64,000 bases of DNA, from contig CANOGU010000002.1 of assembly GCA_947565635.1 (NCBI GenBank), positions 1 to 64,000 on the forward strand. The letters run 5' to 3'. The translations under genes were made by a program, and so were the position numbers. Under the pieces are notes generated by a model that saw only the letters and a program-made list of their open reading frames with translations, was not told the origin of the DNA and did not search any database. This document shows, piece after piece, positions 7,286-17,931 of this stretch (positions within the stretch are counted from its first letter, which is position 1; every line of letters begins with the position of its first letter). The DNA is from an uncultured Lactobacillus sp. (GTDB taxonomy: Bacteria > Bacillota > Bacilli > Lactobacillales > Lactobacillaceae).

Positions 7286-10153
7286 TTAACTTTCCTCTGG
7301 CTTTTTCTTCTTGCTCATCAACTGTTTAGTCAATTTTGTATCGCGTTCAAGAACAGGTTTTAAATATTGACCAGTATAGCTTTCTTTAACTTCCGCCACT
7401 TCTTCAGGAGTACCAGTCGCCACAATCTGACCGCCACCTTCACCGCCTTCAGGTCCTAGATCAATTAACCAATCTGCATTTTTAATCACATCTAGATTAT
7501 GTTCAATAATTAAAACAGTATTTCCTTCATCAACTAAGCGCTGCAATACTTCTAATAAGCGTTTTATATCATCAGTATGTAAACCAGTAGTTGGTTCATC
7601 CAAAATGTAGAAATTATTTCCAGTAGATAACTTTTGAAGTTCTGAAGCGAGCTTCATTCTTTGGGCTTCTCCTCCAGATAAAGTAGTTGCAGATTGACCC
7701 AGTTGTACATAGCCTAAACCTACATCAACAATAGTTTGTAACTTACGATGAATCTTAGGAATATTTTCGAAGAACTTACATGCTTCATTAATCGTCATAT
7801 CCAAAACTTGAGCAATATTCTTTTCACGATACGTTACTTCAAGCGTTTCTGAATTATATCTAGTACCATGACAAACTTCACACGGCACATAAACATCTGG
7901 TAAGAAATTCATTTCAATTTTGATAATTCCATCACCATGACACGCCTCACAGCGTCCTCCCTTAACGTTAAAAGAGAATCTAGCCTTAGTATATCCACGC
8001 ATCTTAGCTTCATTAGTTTGTGCAAATAAAGTTCGAATATCGTCAAATACACTAGTATAAGTTGCTGGATTACTACGCGGAGTTCGTCCAATTGGACTTT
8101 GATCAATATCAATGATCTTTTCGATATTTTTATAGCCTTTAATAGACTTATATTTTCCAGGTTTTGCTGAATTATTATTTAATTTTTGTGCTAAAGCACG
8201 CTTCAAGATTAGGTTAACTAATGTTGATTTTCCAGAACCTGAAACACCTGTTACAACCACAAATTTTCCTAATGGAAAATCTACTGAAATATCTTTTAAA
8301 TTATTTTCAGCAGCCCCCGTAACAGTAATCTTATTTCCACTACCTTTTCGTCTCTCTAAAGGTACAGGAACAATCTTTTTACCAGATAAATATTGACCAG
8401 TTAAAGATTTAGGATTATTCATTACTTCTTTTGGTGTACCGGCTGCCATTACTTTTCCACCATATACTCCAGCACCAGGTCCCATATCTACTAAGTAATC
8501 AGCCTGCTTCATTGTCTCATCATCGTGTTCAACAACAATTAACGAATTACCCAAGTCACGCATTTTCTTAAGTGATGAAATAAGACGATCATTATCTCTT
8601 TGATGAAGTCCAATAGAAGGTTCATCCAAAATATACATAACTCCAGACAAATTAGAACCAATTTGAGTAGCTAATCTAATTCTTTGAGCTTCTCCACCAG
8701 ACAAAGTTCCAGCAGAACGGGATAAAGTTAAATAATCTAAACCTACATTGATTAAGAAAGTTAGTCGATCATGAACTTCTTTTAAAATTGGTTTAGCAAT
8801 CATTTCTTCTTGCTCAGTCAATTCAACTGAATCAAAGAATTCTAAAGCATTAGCAATAGATAAATCTGAAGCTTCTGCAATATCTTTACCATTTACTTTT
8901 ACGGCTAAGGCTTTTTCGTTTAATCGCTTTCCATGACAAGTTGCACAAGTAAGCTCAGTCATATACTTGCCCATTGCATCCCGCATAAATTTTGACATTG
9001 GATGATGGTATCGACGATCAATATTATTTAAAATTCCTTCAAATTCTTGAATTGTATCATTTACACCGAAGTCGCCTTCAAGATGGAATTTAATTTTCTT
9101 TCCTTTAGAACCATTCAAAATTAAATCCTTTTGACGCTTAGTCAATTTCTTATATGGTTTATCCAAAGGAATCTTCAATGCCTTACATGCTTGTTCAAGC
9201 ATAGCAGTATAGTATTTAGAATTAGCCCAAGGTACTAAAGCTCCTTCGGCTAAAGTTTTGTCCTTATTCGGAATTACTAAATCTTCATCAACCGCCAATT
9301 TCATTCCTAATCCATCACAATCAGGACAAGCACCAAAAGGCGCATTAAATGAAAATAAGCGTGGCTCCATTTCACCAACTGTAAAACCACAGATTGGACA
9401 AGCATAGTATTCAGAAAAATTAATGCGCTCGCCCTTAATTACATCAACATCCATATAGCCATCGGCTAAACGAAGAGCAGCCTCTACTGAATCAAATAAA
9501 CGACTGCGAATATTCTCTTTAACAATTAAACGGTCGACCACGATGTCAATGCTGTGACGTTTATTTTTATCAAGAGTAAATTCATCGGTAATTTCGTGCA
9601 TTTCGCCATCTACAATGACACGAACATAACCAGCACGTTGAATCCGCTTAAATACTTCTTTATGCTCACCCTTTTTAGCTCTAATAACTGGAGCTAAAAT
9701 TTGAATTCTACTTCTTTCAGGTAAACTCATTACCCGGTCTACCATCTGATCTACACTTTGTCTTTCAATTAAAGTACCATCATTTGGACAAACTGGATGA
9801 CCAACTCGTGCCCAAAGAAGACGCAAATAGTCATTAATTTCAGTAACCGTACCAACTGTTGAACGGGGATTATGAGAGGTAGTTTTTTGATCAATAGAGA
9901 TTGCTGGATTTAAACCATCAATTGAATCAACATCAGCCTTATCCATTTGACCTAAAAATTGTCTAGCATAACTAGATAAAGATTCTACATATCGTCTTCT
10001 ACCTTCAGCATATAGAGTATCAAAAGCTAACGAACTTTTTCCTGATCCCGATAAACCAGTAATGACTACTAATTTATCTTTCGGAATTGATAAACTTATA
10101 TCCTTTAAATTATGTTCACGTGCTCCGTGAATAACAATTTTATCATTCGCCAT
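7286..10153 (-). CDS. uvrA: Excinuclease ABC subunit UvrA
   Basis: 955 residues, full length. Damage-recognition ATPase of nucleotide excision repair, which loads UvrB on lesions. Two ABC modules: Walker A GLSGSGKS at 33-40 and GVSGSGKS near 640; LSGGEAQR signatures in both; zinc modules with CPICG/CPDCDG and with CEACHGDG/CEVCHG. The lysine-rich C-terminus (KKKKPEES) is normal. Start ATG with GAGGAGG. It lies 13 nt after uvrB, so the two form one SOS-controlled operon. Confidence 0.98.
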   Translation of the reverse strand: MANDKIVIHGAREHNLKDISLSIPKDKLVVITGLSGSGKSSLAFDTLYAEGRRRYVESLSSYARQFLGQMDKADVDSIDGLNPAISIDQKTTSHNPRSTVGTVTEINDYLRLLWARVGHPVCPNDGTLIERQSVDQMVDRVMSLPERSRIQILAPVIRAKKGEHKEVFKRIQRAGYVRVIVDGEMHEITDEFTLDKNKRHSIDIVVDRLIVKENIRSRLFDSVEAALRLADGYMDVDVIKGERINFSEYYACPICGFTVGEMEPRLFSFNAPFGACPDCDGLGMKLAVDEDLVIPNKDKTLAEGALVPWANSKYYTAMLEQACKALKIPLDKPYKKLTKRQKDLILNGSKGKKIKFHLEGDFGVNDTIQEFEGILNNIDRRYHHPMSKFMRDAMGKYMTELTCATCHGKRLNEKALAVKVNGKDIAEASDLSIANALEFFDSVELTEQEEMIAKPILKEVHDRLTFLINVGLDYLTLSRSAGTLSGGEAQRIRLATQIGSNLSGVMYILDEPSIGLHQRDNDRLISSLKKMRDLGNSLIVVEHDDETMKQADYLVDMGPGAGVYGGKVMAAGTPKEVMNNPKSLTGQYLSGKKIVPVPLERRKGSGNKITVTGAAENNLKDISVDFPLGKFVVVTGVSGSGKSTLVNLILKRALAQKLNNNSAKPGKYKSIKGYKNIEKIIDIDQSPIGRTPRSNPATYTSVFDDIRTLFAQTNEAKMRGYTKARFSFNVKGGRCEACHGDGIIKIEMNFLPDVYVPCEVCHGTRYNSETLEVTYREKNIAQVLDMTINEACKFFENIPKIHRKLQTIVDVGLGYVQLGQSATTLSGGEAQRMKLASELQKLSTGNNFYILDEPTTGLHTDDIKRLLEVLQRLVDEGNTVLIIEHNLDVIKNADWLIDLGPEGGEGGGQIVATGTPEEVAEVKESYTGQYLKPVLERDTKLTKQLMSKKKKPEES

Positions 10154-10166
10154 CTAATTTCCTCCT

Positions 10167-12182
10167 CTACTTTTTCCTCTCATGAATTTGATTTTGTAAA
10201 TCCATAATTGCATCACGTAAGTTTGCAGCTTCTTCGAAATCAAGTTTCTTAGCAGCTTCTTGCATTTGAGCAGTCAAAGTCTTAATCATGTTTTGCTTTT
10301 GCTTCTTAGTTAACTCATCAAAGTTCAAATCAGCAAAACTTTCTTTATTTTCTTTTTCATCACTATCTTTAGTAATTGAGATAACATCTCTAATTGGTTT
10401 AACGATAGTTTTTGGCGTAATTCCATGCTCTTCATTAAATTTCATTTGCAAACTACGTCTTCTCTCAGTCGCATCAATTGCTTCACGCATTGAATCTGTA
10501 ACTGAATCAGCATACATAATTACTTTACCATTTGAATTTCTCGCTGCACGACCAATTGTCTGAACTAAAGGTCTCGTAGAACGTAGAAATCCTTCTTTGT
10601 CTGCATCTAAAATAGCAACTAATGAAACTTCTGGGACATCGATTCCTTCTCGCAAAAGGTTAATCCCAATCAATACATCAAATTTTCCAAGTCTTAGATC
10701 TCTAATAATTTCTAGACGTTCTAACGTCTTGATATCAGAGTGCAGATATCTAACTTTTATTCCCAAATCTTTTAAGTAATCAGTTAAATCTTCTGCCATT
10801 TTCTTAGTTAAGGTTGTAACAAAAACACGTTCATCACGATCAATACGCTTATTAATTTCGCCAACCAAATCATCAATCTGTCCTTTAATTGGACGTACTT
10901 CAATTTCAGGATCAAGCAAACCTGTCGGACGAATAATTTGCTCAACCTTATGATCAGTTTGATTTAATTCATAATCGCCCGGCGTTGCTGAAACATACAT
11001 AATTTGGTTAACATGCTTTTCAAATTCTTCTAGCTTTAATGGACGGTTATCTAAAGCTGATGGCAATCTAAAGCCATAGTCAATTAAAGTTTGCTTTCTA
11101 GCGCGGTCTCCATTATACATAGCCTTTAATTCAGGCATTGTAGCATGAGATTCATCAATTAAAATTAAAAAATCATCTGGGAAGAAATCAAGCAAAGTAT
11201 GTGGTGGTTGACCCGCTTTACGACCTTCCATATGACGAGAATAATTTTCAATCCCGTTCGTATAACCAACTTCACCCATCATTTCCATATCATAAGTAGT
11301 TCTCTGCTTAATTCTTTGTGCTTCTAAAAGCTTACCTTCTCCTTCAAATTTCTTAACTTGAATATTCATTTCATCCTTAATTGAAGCTAAGGCTCTTTGC
11401 ATAATTTGTTCGTTAGTAACAAAGTGAGTAGCTGGGAAAATAGAAACTTGTTCACGTTCTCCAATCACTTCGCCAGTCAATGAATCAACTTCAACAATTC
11501 GATCAATTTCATCGCCAAAAAATTCTACTCTAAATGCATGATCTGAATATCCAGCTGGGAAAATTTCTACTACATCTCCCCGAACTCTAAAACGTCCACG
11601 TTGAAAGTCTATATCATTACGATCATATTGAATGTTCACTAAATCGCGTAATAATACATCGCGACTAATCTCTTGTCCTTCAGACAAAGATACTACACTA
11701 GCTGCATATTCGCGTGGATCACCCAAACCATAAATACATGAAACTGATGCAACTACAATCACATCATTTCTCGACATCAAGTCACTAGTAGTCTTATGAC
11801 GCAATTGGTCAATTTCATCATTAATTGATGAATCCTTTTCAATATAAGTATCGGATTGCGGAACATAAGCTTCAGGTTGATAGTAATCGTAGTAAGATAC
11901 AAAATAATCAACGGCATTTTTAGGGAAAAATTCTTTAAACTCACCATAAAGTTGACCAACTAAAGTCTTATTGTGTGAAATAACTAAAGTAGGCTTATTC
12001 AATTTAGCAATTACGTTCGCCATCGTAAAAGTTTTACCAGTACCAGTAGCACCTTCTAGGATTTGTGCCTTTTCACCTTTTTCAAAACCATCAGTCAATT
12101 TTTTTATTGCTTGTTCTTGATCTCCTGCCGGTTGAAATTTAGAGACAAGTTCAAACTTTTTATTCTTTTGTCGTCTAATCAT
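10167..12182 (-). CDS. uvrB: Excinuclease ABC subunit UvrB
   Basis: 671 residues. Helicase-like damage verification subunit that bridges UvrA and UvrC. P-loop GATGTGKT at 44-51, beta-hairpin [12 protein letters not shown] near 93-104, DESHATMPE Walker B region, helicase motif QTIGRAARN and a C-terminal UVR coiled coil (about 630-665) for UvrC binding. ATG start with GGAGGAAG at short spacing. A LexA-type box lies 70 nt upstream, with a terminator-like hairpin between box and start. Confidence 0.98.
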   Translation of the reverse strand: MIRRQKNKKFELVSKFQPAGDQEQAIKKLTDGFEKGEKAQILEGATGTGKTFTMANVIAKLNKPTLVISHNKTLVGQLYGEFKEFFPKNAVDYFVSYYDYYQPEAYVPQSDTYIEKDSSINDEIDQLRHKTTSDLMSRNDVIVVASVSCIYGLGDPREYAASVVSLSEGQEISRDVLLRDLVNIQYDRNDIDFQRGRFRVRGDVVEIFPAGYSDHAFRVEFFGDEIDRIVEVDSLTGEVIGEREQVSIFPATHFVTNEQIMQRALASIKDEMNIQVKKFEGEGKLLEAQRIKQRTTYDMEMMGEVGYTNGIENYSRHMEGRKAGQPPHTLLDFFPDDFLILIDESHATMPELKAMYNGDRARKQTLIDYGFRLPSALDNRPLKLEEFEKHVNQIMYVSATPGDYELNQTDHKVEQIIRPTGLLDPEIEVRPIKGQIDDLVGEINKRIDRDERVFVTTLTKKMAEDLTDYLKDLGIKVRYLHSDIKTLERLEIIRDLRLGKFDVLIGINLLREGIDVPEVSLVAILDADKEGFLRSTRPLVQTIGRAARNSNGKVIMYADSVTDSMREAIDATERRRSLQMKFNEEHGITPKTIVKPIRDVISITKDSDEKENKESFADLNFDELTKKQKQNMIKTLTAQMQEAAKKLDFEEAANLRDAIMDLQNQIHERKK

Positions 12183-12196
12183 TTTTCTTCCTCCGC

Positions 12197-12226
12197 AAAA
12201 AAAGTTGGACTAAACTAGCCCAACTT
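12197..12226 (-). terminator. Terminator-like hairpin in the pgm-uvrB gap (uvrB leader)
   Basis: On the minus strand AAGTTGGG and TCCAACTT form a stem of about 8 bp with a 10-nt loop, then TTTTTTT. It can end pgm transcription, but it also lies downstream of the LexA-box promoter and directly upstream of the uvrB ribosome site, so uvrBA transcripts must read through it. Confidence 0.75.
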
Positions 12227-12252
12227 CTATTAACGTATTTATTTTACTACAG

Positions 12253-12266
12253 CGAACGTATTTTCG
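12253..12266 (-). promoter_or_regulatory. LexA (DinR)-type SOS box of uvrBA
   Basis: Minus-strand CGAAAATACGTTCG matches the Gram-positive SOS box CGAAC-N4-GTTCG, with GAAA instead of GAAC in one half. It lies between a weak -35 (TTGTGC, plus 12266-12271) and a possible -10 (TAAAAT), as expected for LexA repression of the uvrBA operon. Confidence 0.75.
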
Positions 12267-12279
12267 CACAATTTTTGCT

Positions 12280-14004
12280 TTATTTTAATAATTTTGCTAA
12301 GGCATCTTGATATTCTTCAGCTGCCTTTTCAGCAGTTTCAATATCCTTCTTGTTTACACCAACGTATGCCTTAATTACTGGTTCAGTTCCTGACGGACGA
12401 AGAGCAACCCAAGTTTCATCATCTAAGAAATACTTCAAAACATTAGACTTAGGAAAACCAGTTAGTGGAGTCTTCTTGCCATCTTCAATAGTTTCTTGAG
12501 TTTCAAAGTCTTGAATCTTAACAGCCTTAGCACCATTAATTTCTGACAAGTGTTCCTTCCGTAACTTGCTCATTAATTCAGCCATCTTCTTTTGTCCACC
12601 AATACCTGGCATTTCAATAGCCTTAGTAATTTCGTAAGCAACACCATATTTTTGCCAAATTTCTTGTAAACCATCAAAGACAGTCATGCCTTTAGAAGCA
12701 TAATAGCTAGCAACTTCTGCAAACATTAATGCACCTTGCATAGCATCCTTATCTCTAGCAAATGGCTTAAATAGGTAACCGTAACTTTCTTCAAAGCCCA
12801 TTAAGAACTTGCCGTCATTTTCTTTGTTCATGCGGTCAACTTCTTCACCAATGTACTTGAATCCAGTTAAAACATGCTTAGTCTTAATGCCAAAGTCATC
12901 AGCAATCTTAAATGGAAGAGCACTTGATACAACTGACGTTACTAATTCATAATCAGAAGATAAAGTACCGTTTTCCTTCATGTGAACTAATAAGTAGTAT
13001 GCCATCAAAGTAGCAATTTGATTACCAGTTAATACTTGGAAGTCACCGTCAGATTTTCTAACAGCAGCACCCATTCTGTCAGCGTCAGGATCAGTTGCAA
13101 TAATAACATTGGCATCTACTTCATTAGCTAACTTAAATCCTGGTTCAAACACATCACGGTATTCAGGGTTTGGCTTAATTGTTGTAGGAAATTCTGGATC
13201 AATAATTGATTGACTTGGGACTGGGATCACATTATCGAAACCGCCTTGTCTGAATGCACGGTCATAAAGCATCTTACCAGTACCATGTAATGGAGTATAG
13301 ATGATCTTTAATTTATCAGCATTAGCTTTAACCATTTCAGGATCAACAGTAACATCCTTTAAACGAGCTAAGTATGCTTCGTCAACATCTTCACCAATTA
13401 ATTGTAGAGTGCCATTAGCACGTAATTCTTCCACTGGTGCCGCTTTAACGCTGAAAGTGTCATCAACTTTTTGTGCATAAGCAAATAAGCGGTCTGCGTT
13501 TTCTGGTGCCATTTGAGCACCGTCTTCACCATACACTTTGTAGCCGTTGTATTGCTTTGCATTGTGTGAAGCAGTGATATTAATTCCAGCAAAAGTATTC
13601 AAATAACGAACTGCAAATGATAATTCAGGGGTTGGTCTTAAATCATCAAATAGGTAAACATGAATTCCATGAGCACCTAAAATACGAGCTGCATGTTCAG
13701 CAAATTCTCTTGAGTGATAACGTGAATCAAAAGAAATCGCAACACCACGTTTTTTAGCTTCTTCACCATTTTCGTCAATTAATCTTGCTAATCCTTCGGT
13801 TACTCTTCCCACAGTAAACAAATTAATTCTGTTAGTACCAGGTTCGAGTTTACCTCTCATACCAGCAGTACCAAAATTAATATCTTGTCCGAAAGCATCT
13901 TCAATCCACTTTTCATCTTTACCTAGATCATTTAATTGATCTTTTAAATAATCGGGTAAATTATTTGCATTAGTCCATTGACTATAAATTTCTTTTGCGT
14001 TCAT
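12280..14004 (-). CDS. pgm: Phosphoglucomutase / phospho-sugar mutase (PgcA type)
   Basis: 574 residues, alpha-D-phosphohexomutase superfamily, the long PgcA type. It interconverts glucose-6-P and glucose-1-P, linking glycolysis to UDP-glucose for wall polymers and to the Leloir pathway. Active serine Ser146 in TASHN, metal loop DPDADR at 305-310, sugar loop GFEESYGY, and phosphate loop RPSGTEP near the C-terminus. A cre-like sequence (AAAGCGTTTA core near 14111-14124) lies upstream, with weak support. The gene lies next to the galKTM genes, whose product glucose-1-P it uses. Confidence 0.96.
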   Translation of the reverse strand: MNAKEIYSQWTNANNLPDYLKDQLNDLGKDEKWIEDAFGQDINFGTAGMRGKLEPGTNRINLFTVGRVTEGLARLIDENGEEAKKRGVAISFDSRYHSREFAEHAARILGAHGIHVYLFDDLRPTPELSFAVRYLNTFAGINITASHNAKQYNGYKVYGEDGAQMAPENADRLFAYAQKVDDTFSVKAAPVEELRANGTLQLIGEDVDEAYLARLKDVTVDPEMVKANADKLKIIYTPLHGTGKMLYDRAFRQGGFDNVIPVPSQSIIDPEFPTTIKPNPEYRDVFEPGFKLANEVDANVIIATDPDADRMGAAVRKSDGDFQVLTGNQIATLMAYYLLVHMKENGTLSSDYELVTSVVSSALPFKIADDFGIKTKHVLTGFKYIGEEVDRMNKENDGKFLMGFEESYGYLFKPFARDKDAMQGALMFAEVASYYASKGMTVFDGLQEIWQKYGVAYEITKAIEMPGIGGQKKMAELMSKLRKEHLSEINGAKAVKIQDFETQETIEDGKKTPLTGFPKSNVLKYFLDDETWVALRPSGTEPVIKAYVGVNKKDIETAEKAAEEYQDALAKLLK

Positions 14005-14150
14005 AATTTCCTCTTTACGTAAATTTTATAGTTTCATCTGCTATTTTAACGCAAGTTATAATGAAATTGCTATCATAATTAACAATTAAATTATTCTGTT
14101 TGCAAAAGATATTAAACGCTTTTATAAAATTTACTACTGTTTGTATGTCA

Positions 14151-15137
14151 TTAACTAAAGTTCCAGTTAATCTTACGCTCAAACTTTCCAAAAGGGAGTA
14201 AAGTAATTTCTCCTAACTCTATACCTTCTACTGGTGGATATTGTGCTTCTAAAGTAATCCCATCGTACTGTCCAATATTGTTTGCTACACCAGTATGATT
14301 AAAATGGTTAGCTGTATAAGTAACAATTGCTGGGGCATTAGTGGTCATAATCATTTTGTGTTTATTAGATGACAACACTGCTGCAGGCTGCATCCCATTC
14401 AAAATAAAAGGATGATCTAGGCCGTTACGCAAGTTAATTTGACTATCATCACTATCTAAAGCAGCAGATATCTTCTTACCTTGTCTAAAATCAAACACTG
14501 TATTCTCTACATTTTTCATTCCTTGATTTGGCAATCCATCCGTACCTACTGGCAAATAGTAATCCGCTGCAAGTTGGAGTTTTAAGTCGGTAGCTCTTTC
14601 ACCTAAGTTGAAATATGTATGATTAGCCGGATTAAAAATTGTTAACTGATCACTAACAGCTTCTAATTTATATGACAAGTTATTTTCATTATCAAGCTTA
14701 TAAGTGGCATGTAACTTCATGTTGCCCGGATAGCCATTATCTCCATCTGGATCAAAAAGAAAGAGATCAACTCGAGACTCTTGTTCTGAATTTTTTAATT
14801 TAAAGTTCCAGATTTTCATATCAGTTCCAATAACACCATGAATGTGGTTTTCTCCATCATTTTGAGGAAGTTGATATATTTGGTTGCCATGTTTCCATTG
14901 ACCTAGCCGAACGCGTCCACAAATTCTGCCAACGGTCCCACCCAGAAAATTTCTTTCTTTTGAATAATCTTCTGGACTATTTAATGACAAAATCATATCT
15001 TCGCTATCAAGTAGAACTTTTTCTAAAGTTGCTCCATAATTAAGAATCTTAACCTTCATTCCTTGATTATTTTCAAGACTAATTTCACATAAGTCCTGAC
15101 CATTTTTACGACTATACTTTCTAAAACTTGTTTTCAT
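14151..15137 (-). CDS. galM: Aldose 1-epimerase (galactose mutarotase)
   Basis: 328 residues. It converts beta-D-galactose to the alpha anomer used by galactokinase. Family motifs: LNYGATLEKV near the start, NDGENHIHG with the substrate-binding histidine, NHTYFNLGE with the catalytic His, and a C-terminal LEAQYPPVEG with the catalytic Glu. It starts one base after the galT stop, so it is the last gene of galK-galT-galM. No strong terminator is visible before pgm. A 147-nt gap follows. Confidence 0.95.
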   Translation of the reverse strand: MKTSFRKYSRKNGQDLCEISLENNQGMKVKILNYGATLEKVLLDSEDMILSLNSPEDYSKERNFLGGTVGRICGRVRLGQWKHGNQIYQLPQNDGENHIHGVIGTDMKIWNFKLKNSEQESRVDLFLFDPDGDNGYPGNMKLHATYKLDNENNLSYKLEAVSDQLTIFNPANHTYFNLGERATDLKLQLAADYYLPVGTDGLPNQGMKNVENTVFDFRQGKKISAALDSDDSQINLRNGLDHPFILNGMQPAAVLSSNKHKMIMTTNAPAIVTYTANHFNHTGVANNIGQYDGITLEAQYPPVEGIELGEITLLPFGKFERKINWNFS

Positions 15138-15138
15138 T

Positions 15139-16608
15139 TTATCTATCTACCTCGCTAACTAAAGCCTCGGTAAACTTTTGCCAGCCAGCTTCTCCATTTT
15201 CATTATTCTTGAAGACCCCGGCACACTCAAGAACTTGATCAAACACTTCAACTAGAGCTTGTTGAAGGATGCTATCTACATTTTCGCTAGTAATTTGATG
15301 GTTAGCTTTAATTTCTTGAGCCCAAGCAAGATGGCTTTCAGCTATCTCATTATTTTCATCGAGTAAATATTTCTTTACTTCTTCTAGTTCTTTCTTAAGT
15401 CTTCCAGGCAAAATTGCTCTCCCCATAACTTCGATTAAACCGATGTTTTCTTTCTTAATATGCCAAAGCTCAGAATGTGGATGAAAAATTCCTAATGGAT
15501 ACTTATCGCTAGTATTGTTATCGCGAAGAACTAAATCTAGAACAAATTTTTCTCCATCACGATGCATAATCGGAGTAACCGTATGATGTCTAGTCTTACC
15601 ATCAAAAGCCGTAATTTGACGATCTTGATCACTATAACGAGCCCAAAAATCAATAATCTTACTACCTAGACTAATTAAAGCTAGTGAATTTTTACTAATT
15701 AGCCGCAAATCACTCATTGGCCAATCAACTATTCCTGCCTTAACATCCGGATATTTATCAAAAATAACTTCTTTCTTAATCTTTGCCTTCATCATTGGAA
15801 AGACGTGACGTCCGCCTTGATAGTGTTCATGAGCCAGCATTGAACCGCCGACAATTGGCAAATCTGCATTTGAACCAACAAAATATTCTGGGAGCTGTTT
15901 TTCAATATCAATCAAATTAATTAAGGTTTGTTGATTAATAATCATTGGAATATGCTTTTGATCTAAGAAAATACAATGCTCATTAAAGTAAGCATATGGC
16001 GAATATTGAAAGCCCCATGGACGACCACCGATAGTCATTCGAATTACACGTAAATTACTTCTGGCATTTTTTCCATATCCGCCAACATAACCTTCATTTT
16101 CTAAGCATAGAGCACATTGAGGATATTTATTACCAGTATTGTGAGCTGCAGCAGCAATGGCTTTAGGATCTTTTTCAGGCTTTGAAAGATTAATAGTAAT
16201 TTCTAATTCATGATTCTTAGAACTCCTGCCTGAAAAAACAATATTTTTAGCAATTGCTTCTTTTTTGACATAATTATTATCAACACAAAGCTTATAAAAC
16301 CAATCAGTTGCTCTATTAGCTGACTTTTGCATCTTTTGCCAGAAAATTTCATTTACTTTTGAAGGTGTTGGAGTCTTCAAATCATATAACTCATCATTCA
16401 AGACTTCGCGTGAAGTATTGTCATCTGGAATAATTTTACGATCGACAGCCATTTGCACAAGTTGGTGTACTGATGTTTGTTTTTCATCACATTCTTGGTC
16501 TTCATCACCAACTAAGGCTTTGATCTTGTTAATTATGTATACACGATCTAATTCTTGATAGGCTCCACTTTCAATAACCTCATCTGCAAATTTCTCAATA
16601 ATTTTCAT
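15139..16608 (-). CDS. galT: UDP-glucose:hexose-1-phosphate uridylyltransferase (GalT, class II)
   Basis: 489 residues, the long Firmicutes form of GalT. It exchanges UMP between UDP-glucose and galactose-1-P in the Leloir pathway. Visible: the SMLAHEHYQGGRHVFPM segment with the active-site histidine cluster, and the conserved NNxY/GGYGKNARSNLR region. It lies between galK (18 nt upstream) and galM. Confidence 0.97.
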   Translation of the reverse strand: MKIIEKFADEVIESGAYQELDRVYIINKIKALVGDEDQECDEKQTSVHQLVQMAVDRKIIPDDNTSREVLNDELYDLKTPTPSKVNEIFWQKMQKSANRATDWFYKLCVDNNYVKKEAIAKNIVFSGRSSKNHELEITINLSKPEKDPKAIAAAAHNTGNKYPQCALCLENEGYVGGYGKNARSNLRVIRMTIGGRPWGFQYSPYAYFNEHCIFLDQKHIPMIINQQTLINLIDIEKQLPEYFVGSNADLPIVGGSMLAHEHYQGGRHVFPMMKAKIKKEVIFDKYPDVKAGIVDWPMSDLRLISKNSLALISLGSKIIDFWARYSDQDRQITAFDGKTRHHTVTPIMHRDGEKFVLDLVLRDNNTSDKYPLGIFHPHSELWHIKKENIGLIEVMGRAILPGRLKKELEEVKKYLLDENNEIAESHLAWAQEIKANHQITSENVDSILQQALVEVFDQVLECAGVFKNNENGEAGWQKFTEALVSEVDR

Positions 16609-16626
16609 TTCTGTAGCCTCTTAATA

Positions 16627-17796
16627 TTAAATTCTCTTAGTTCCATCTACAAGTTCTGCATCATAGAAGCTTGCGTTATAACCAATTGCATCTCGATAAA
16701 TCTTGCCAACATTTTTCTTAAAGTTTTCAGCTTCGTTCTTCTTCACAATTGCAATTGCGCTACCGCCAAAACCGCCACCAATCATTCTGGCTCCTAAAAC
16801 TCCGTCTTGTTTCCAAGCTGCTTCTGCTAAAGTATCAAGTTCCTTACCCGTTACTTCATAGTTATAATGAAGGGAAATATGAGATGCATCAATCAATCGA
16901 CCCAATTTTTCAAGATCGTTATCTTCCATGGCCTTAGTTGCTCTGATTGTTCTTCCGTTTTCACTAACTGCATGACGAGCACGTTTTAATTCCGTTTCAT
17001 CATTAATTAGGTATGAATATTCATCAAAAGTACTATCGTCTAGTTCACCTAGTGCTTTAATATCAAGCTTAGTTTGTAGTTTTTCTAAGGCCTTGTGACA
17101 TTCACTAACACGATCGTTATAAGCAGAAGCTGCTAAAGTATGCTCTTTATTAGTAGACATAATAATAATTTCATAATCACCCAGTTTAAGTGGCTTATAT
17201 TCATATTCCATCGTGTTACAATCAAGGAAAATAGCACTATCCTTTTTACTCATGATGCAAGCAAATTGATCCATGATTCCTGAATTTAGGCCAACGAATT
17301 CATTTTCAGTTTTTTGTCCTAGTCTTGCCAAAGTTGGACGATCAACATCTAAATCAAATTCATCTTTTAAAATCATCCCCATTAGCATTTCAATTGCTGC
17401 ACTTGAAGATAGACCAGATCCTGATGGTAAGTCAGCCTTAATATAAAGGTTAAAACCATGGTTAATTTTTTCGCCGTCTTCTCTTTGACGTAAATAAGTA
17501 ATCATTCCTTTAAAATAATTAGTCCAAAAGCGTTTATCTTTTTCTACTGAATCATCATCTAAATCAAATTCGACAATTTCACCATCTACATTACCTGAAT
17601 AAAGACGAACCTTTTTGTCATCTCTTGGTCCATAAACGCCGTAAACACCTAAACTAATTGCTGCTGGAAAAACATGTCCTCCATTATAGTCAGTATGCTC
17701 TCCAATCACATTAATTCGACCAGGTGAGAAGAAAACATCTTTTCCACTTTCACTAAATACTTCTTGATAGTCTTTAAGTATTTCATCTTTATTCAT
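16627..17796 (-). CDS. galK: Galactokinase
   Basis: 389 residues, GHMP kinase. It makes galactose-1-P from alpha-galactose and ATP. Signatures: PGRINVIGEHTDYNGG at 25-40, the ATP-binding PSGSGLSSSAA at 124-134, and a C-terminal GARMIGGGFGGSAIAIV. ATG start with GAGG upstream. First gene of galK-galT-galM, with its own promoter carrying a TTTAC dyad at -35 and a cre site at the start point. Confidence 0.98.
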   Translation of the reverse strand: MNKDEILKDYQEVFSESGKDVFFSPGRINVIGEHTDYNGGHVFPAAISLGVYGVYGPRDDKKVRLYSGNVDGEIVEFDLDDDSVEKDKRFWTNYFKGMITYLRQREDGEKINHGFNLYIKADLPSGSGLSSSAAIEMLMGMILKDEFDLDVDRPTLARLGQKTENEFVGLNSGIMDQFACIMSKKDSAIFLDCNTMEYEYKPLKLGDYEIIIMSTNKEHTLAASAYNDRVSECHKALEKLQTKLDIKALGELDDSTFDEYSYLINDETELKRARHAVSENGRTIRATKAMEDNDLEKLGRLIDASHISLHYNYEVTGKELDTLAEAAWKQDGVLGARMIGGGFGGSAIAIVKKNEAENFKKNVGKIYRDAIGYNASFYDAELVDGTKRI

Positions 17797-17817
17797 AATT
17801 TTTACCTCTTAATTTTT

Positions 17818-17866
17818 TGCAATCGCTTTCATAATTAATTATAAAACTATTTACCTATTCAGTAAA
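17818..17866 (-). promoter_or_regulatory. galKTM promoter with cre site and candidate LacR/GalR operator
   Basis: Minus strand: -35 TTTACT (17861-17866), 17-nt spacer, -10 TATAAT (17838-17843). The dyad TTTAC-N7-GTAAA (17850-17866) overlaps the -35. The cre TGAAAGCGATTGCA (17818-17831) matches TGWAANCGNTNWCA with one mismatch and covers the predicted start point. The layout is the same as upstream of lacS and similar to lacL. Confidence 0.7.
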
Positions 17867-17884
17867 CAAATTTACTAAATTTCA

Positions 17885-17922
17885 TAAAAAAGGTATAAAG
17901 TTAATATTACTCCTTTATACCT
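17885..17922 (-). terminator. Terminator of the lacS-GH42 operon
   Basis: On the minus strand AGGTATAAAG (17913-17922) and CTTTATACCT (17891-17900) form a perfect 10-bp stem followed by TTTTT. It ends the operon just before the galK promoter. Confidence 0.85.
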
Positions 17923-17931
17923 AACTTATTT

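Noticed and set aside
10288-10563. Plus-strand reading frame of 91 codons inside uvrB
   Set aside because: It is antisense to well-conserved UvrB codons and has no ribosome site; a shadow frame.
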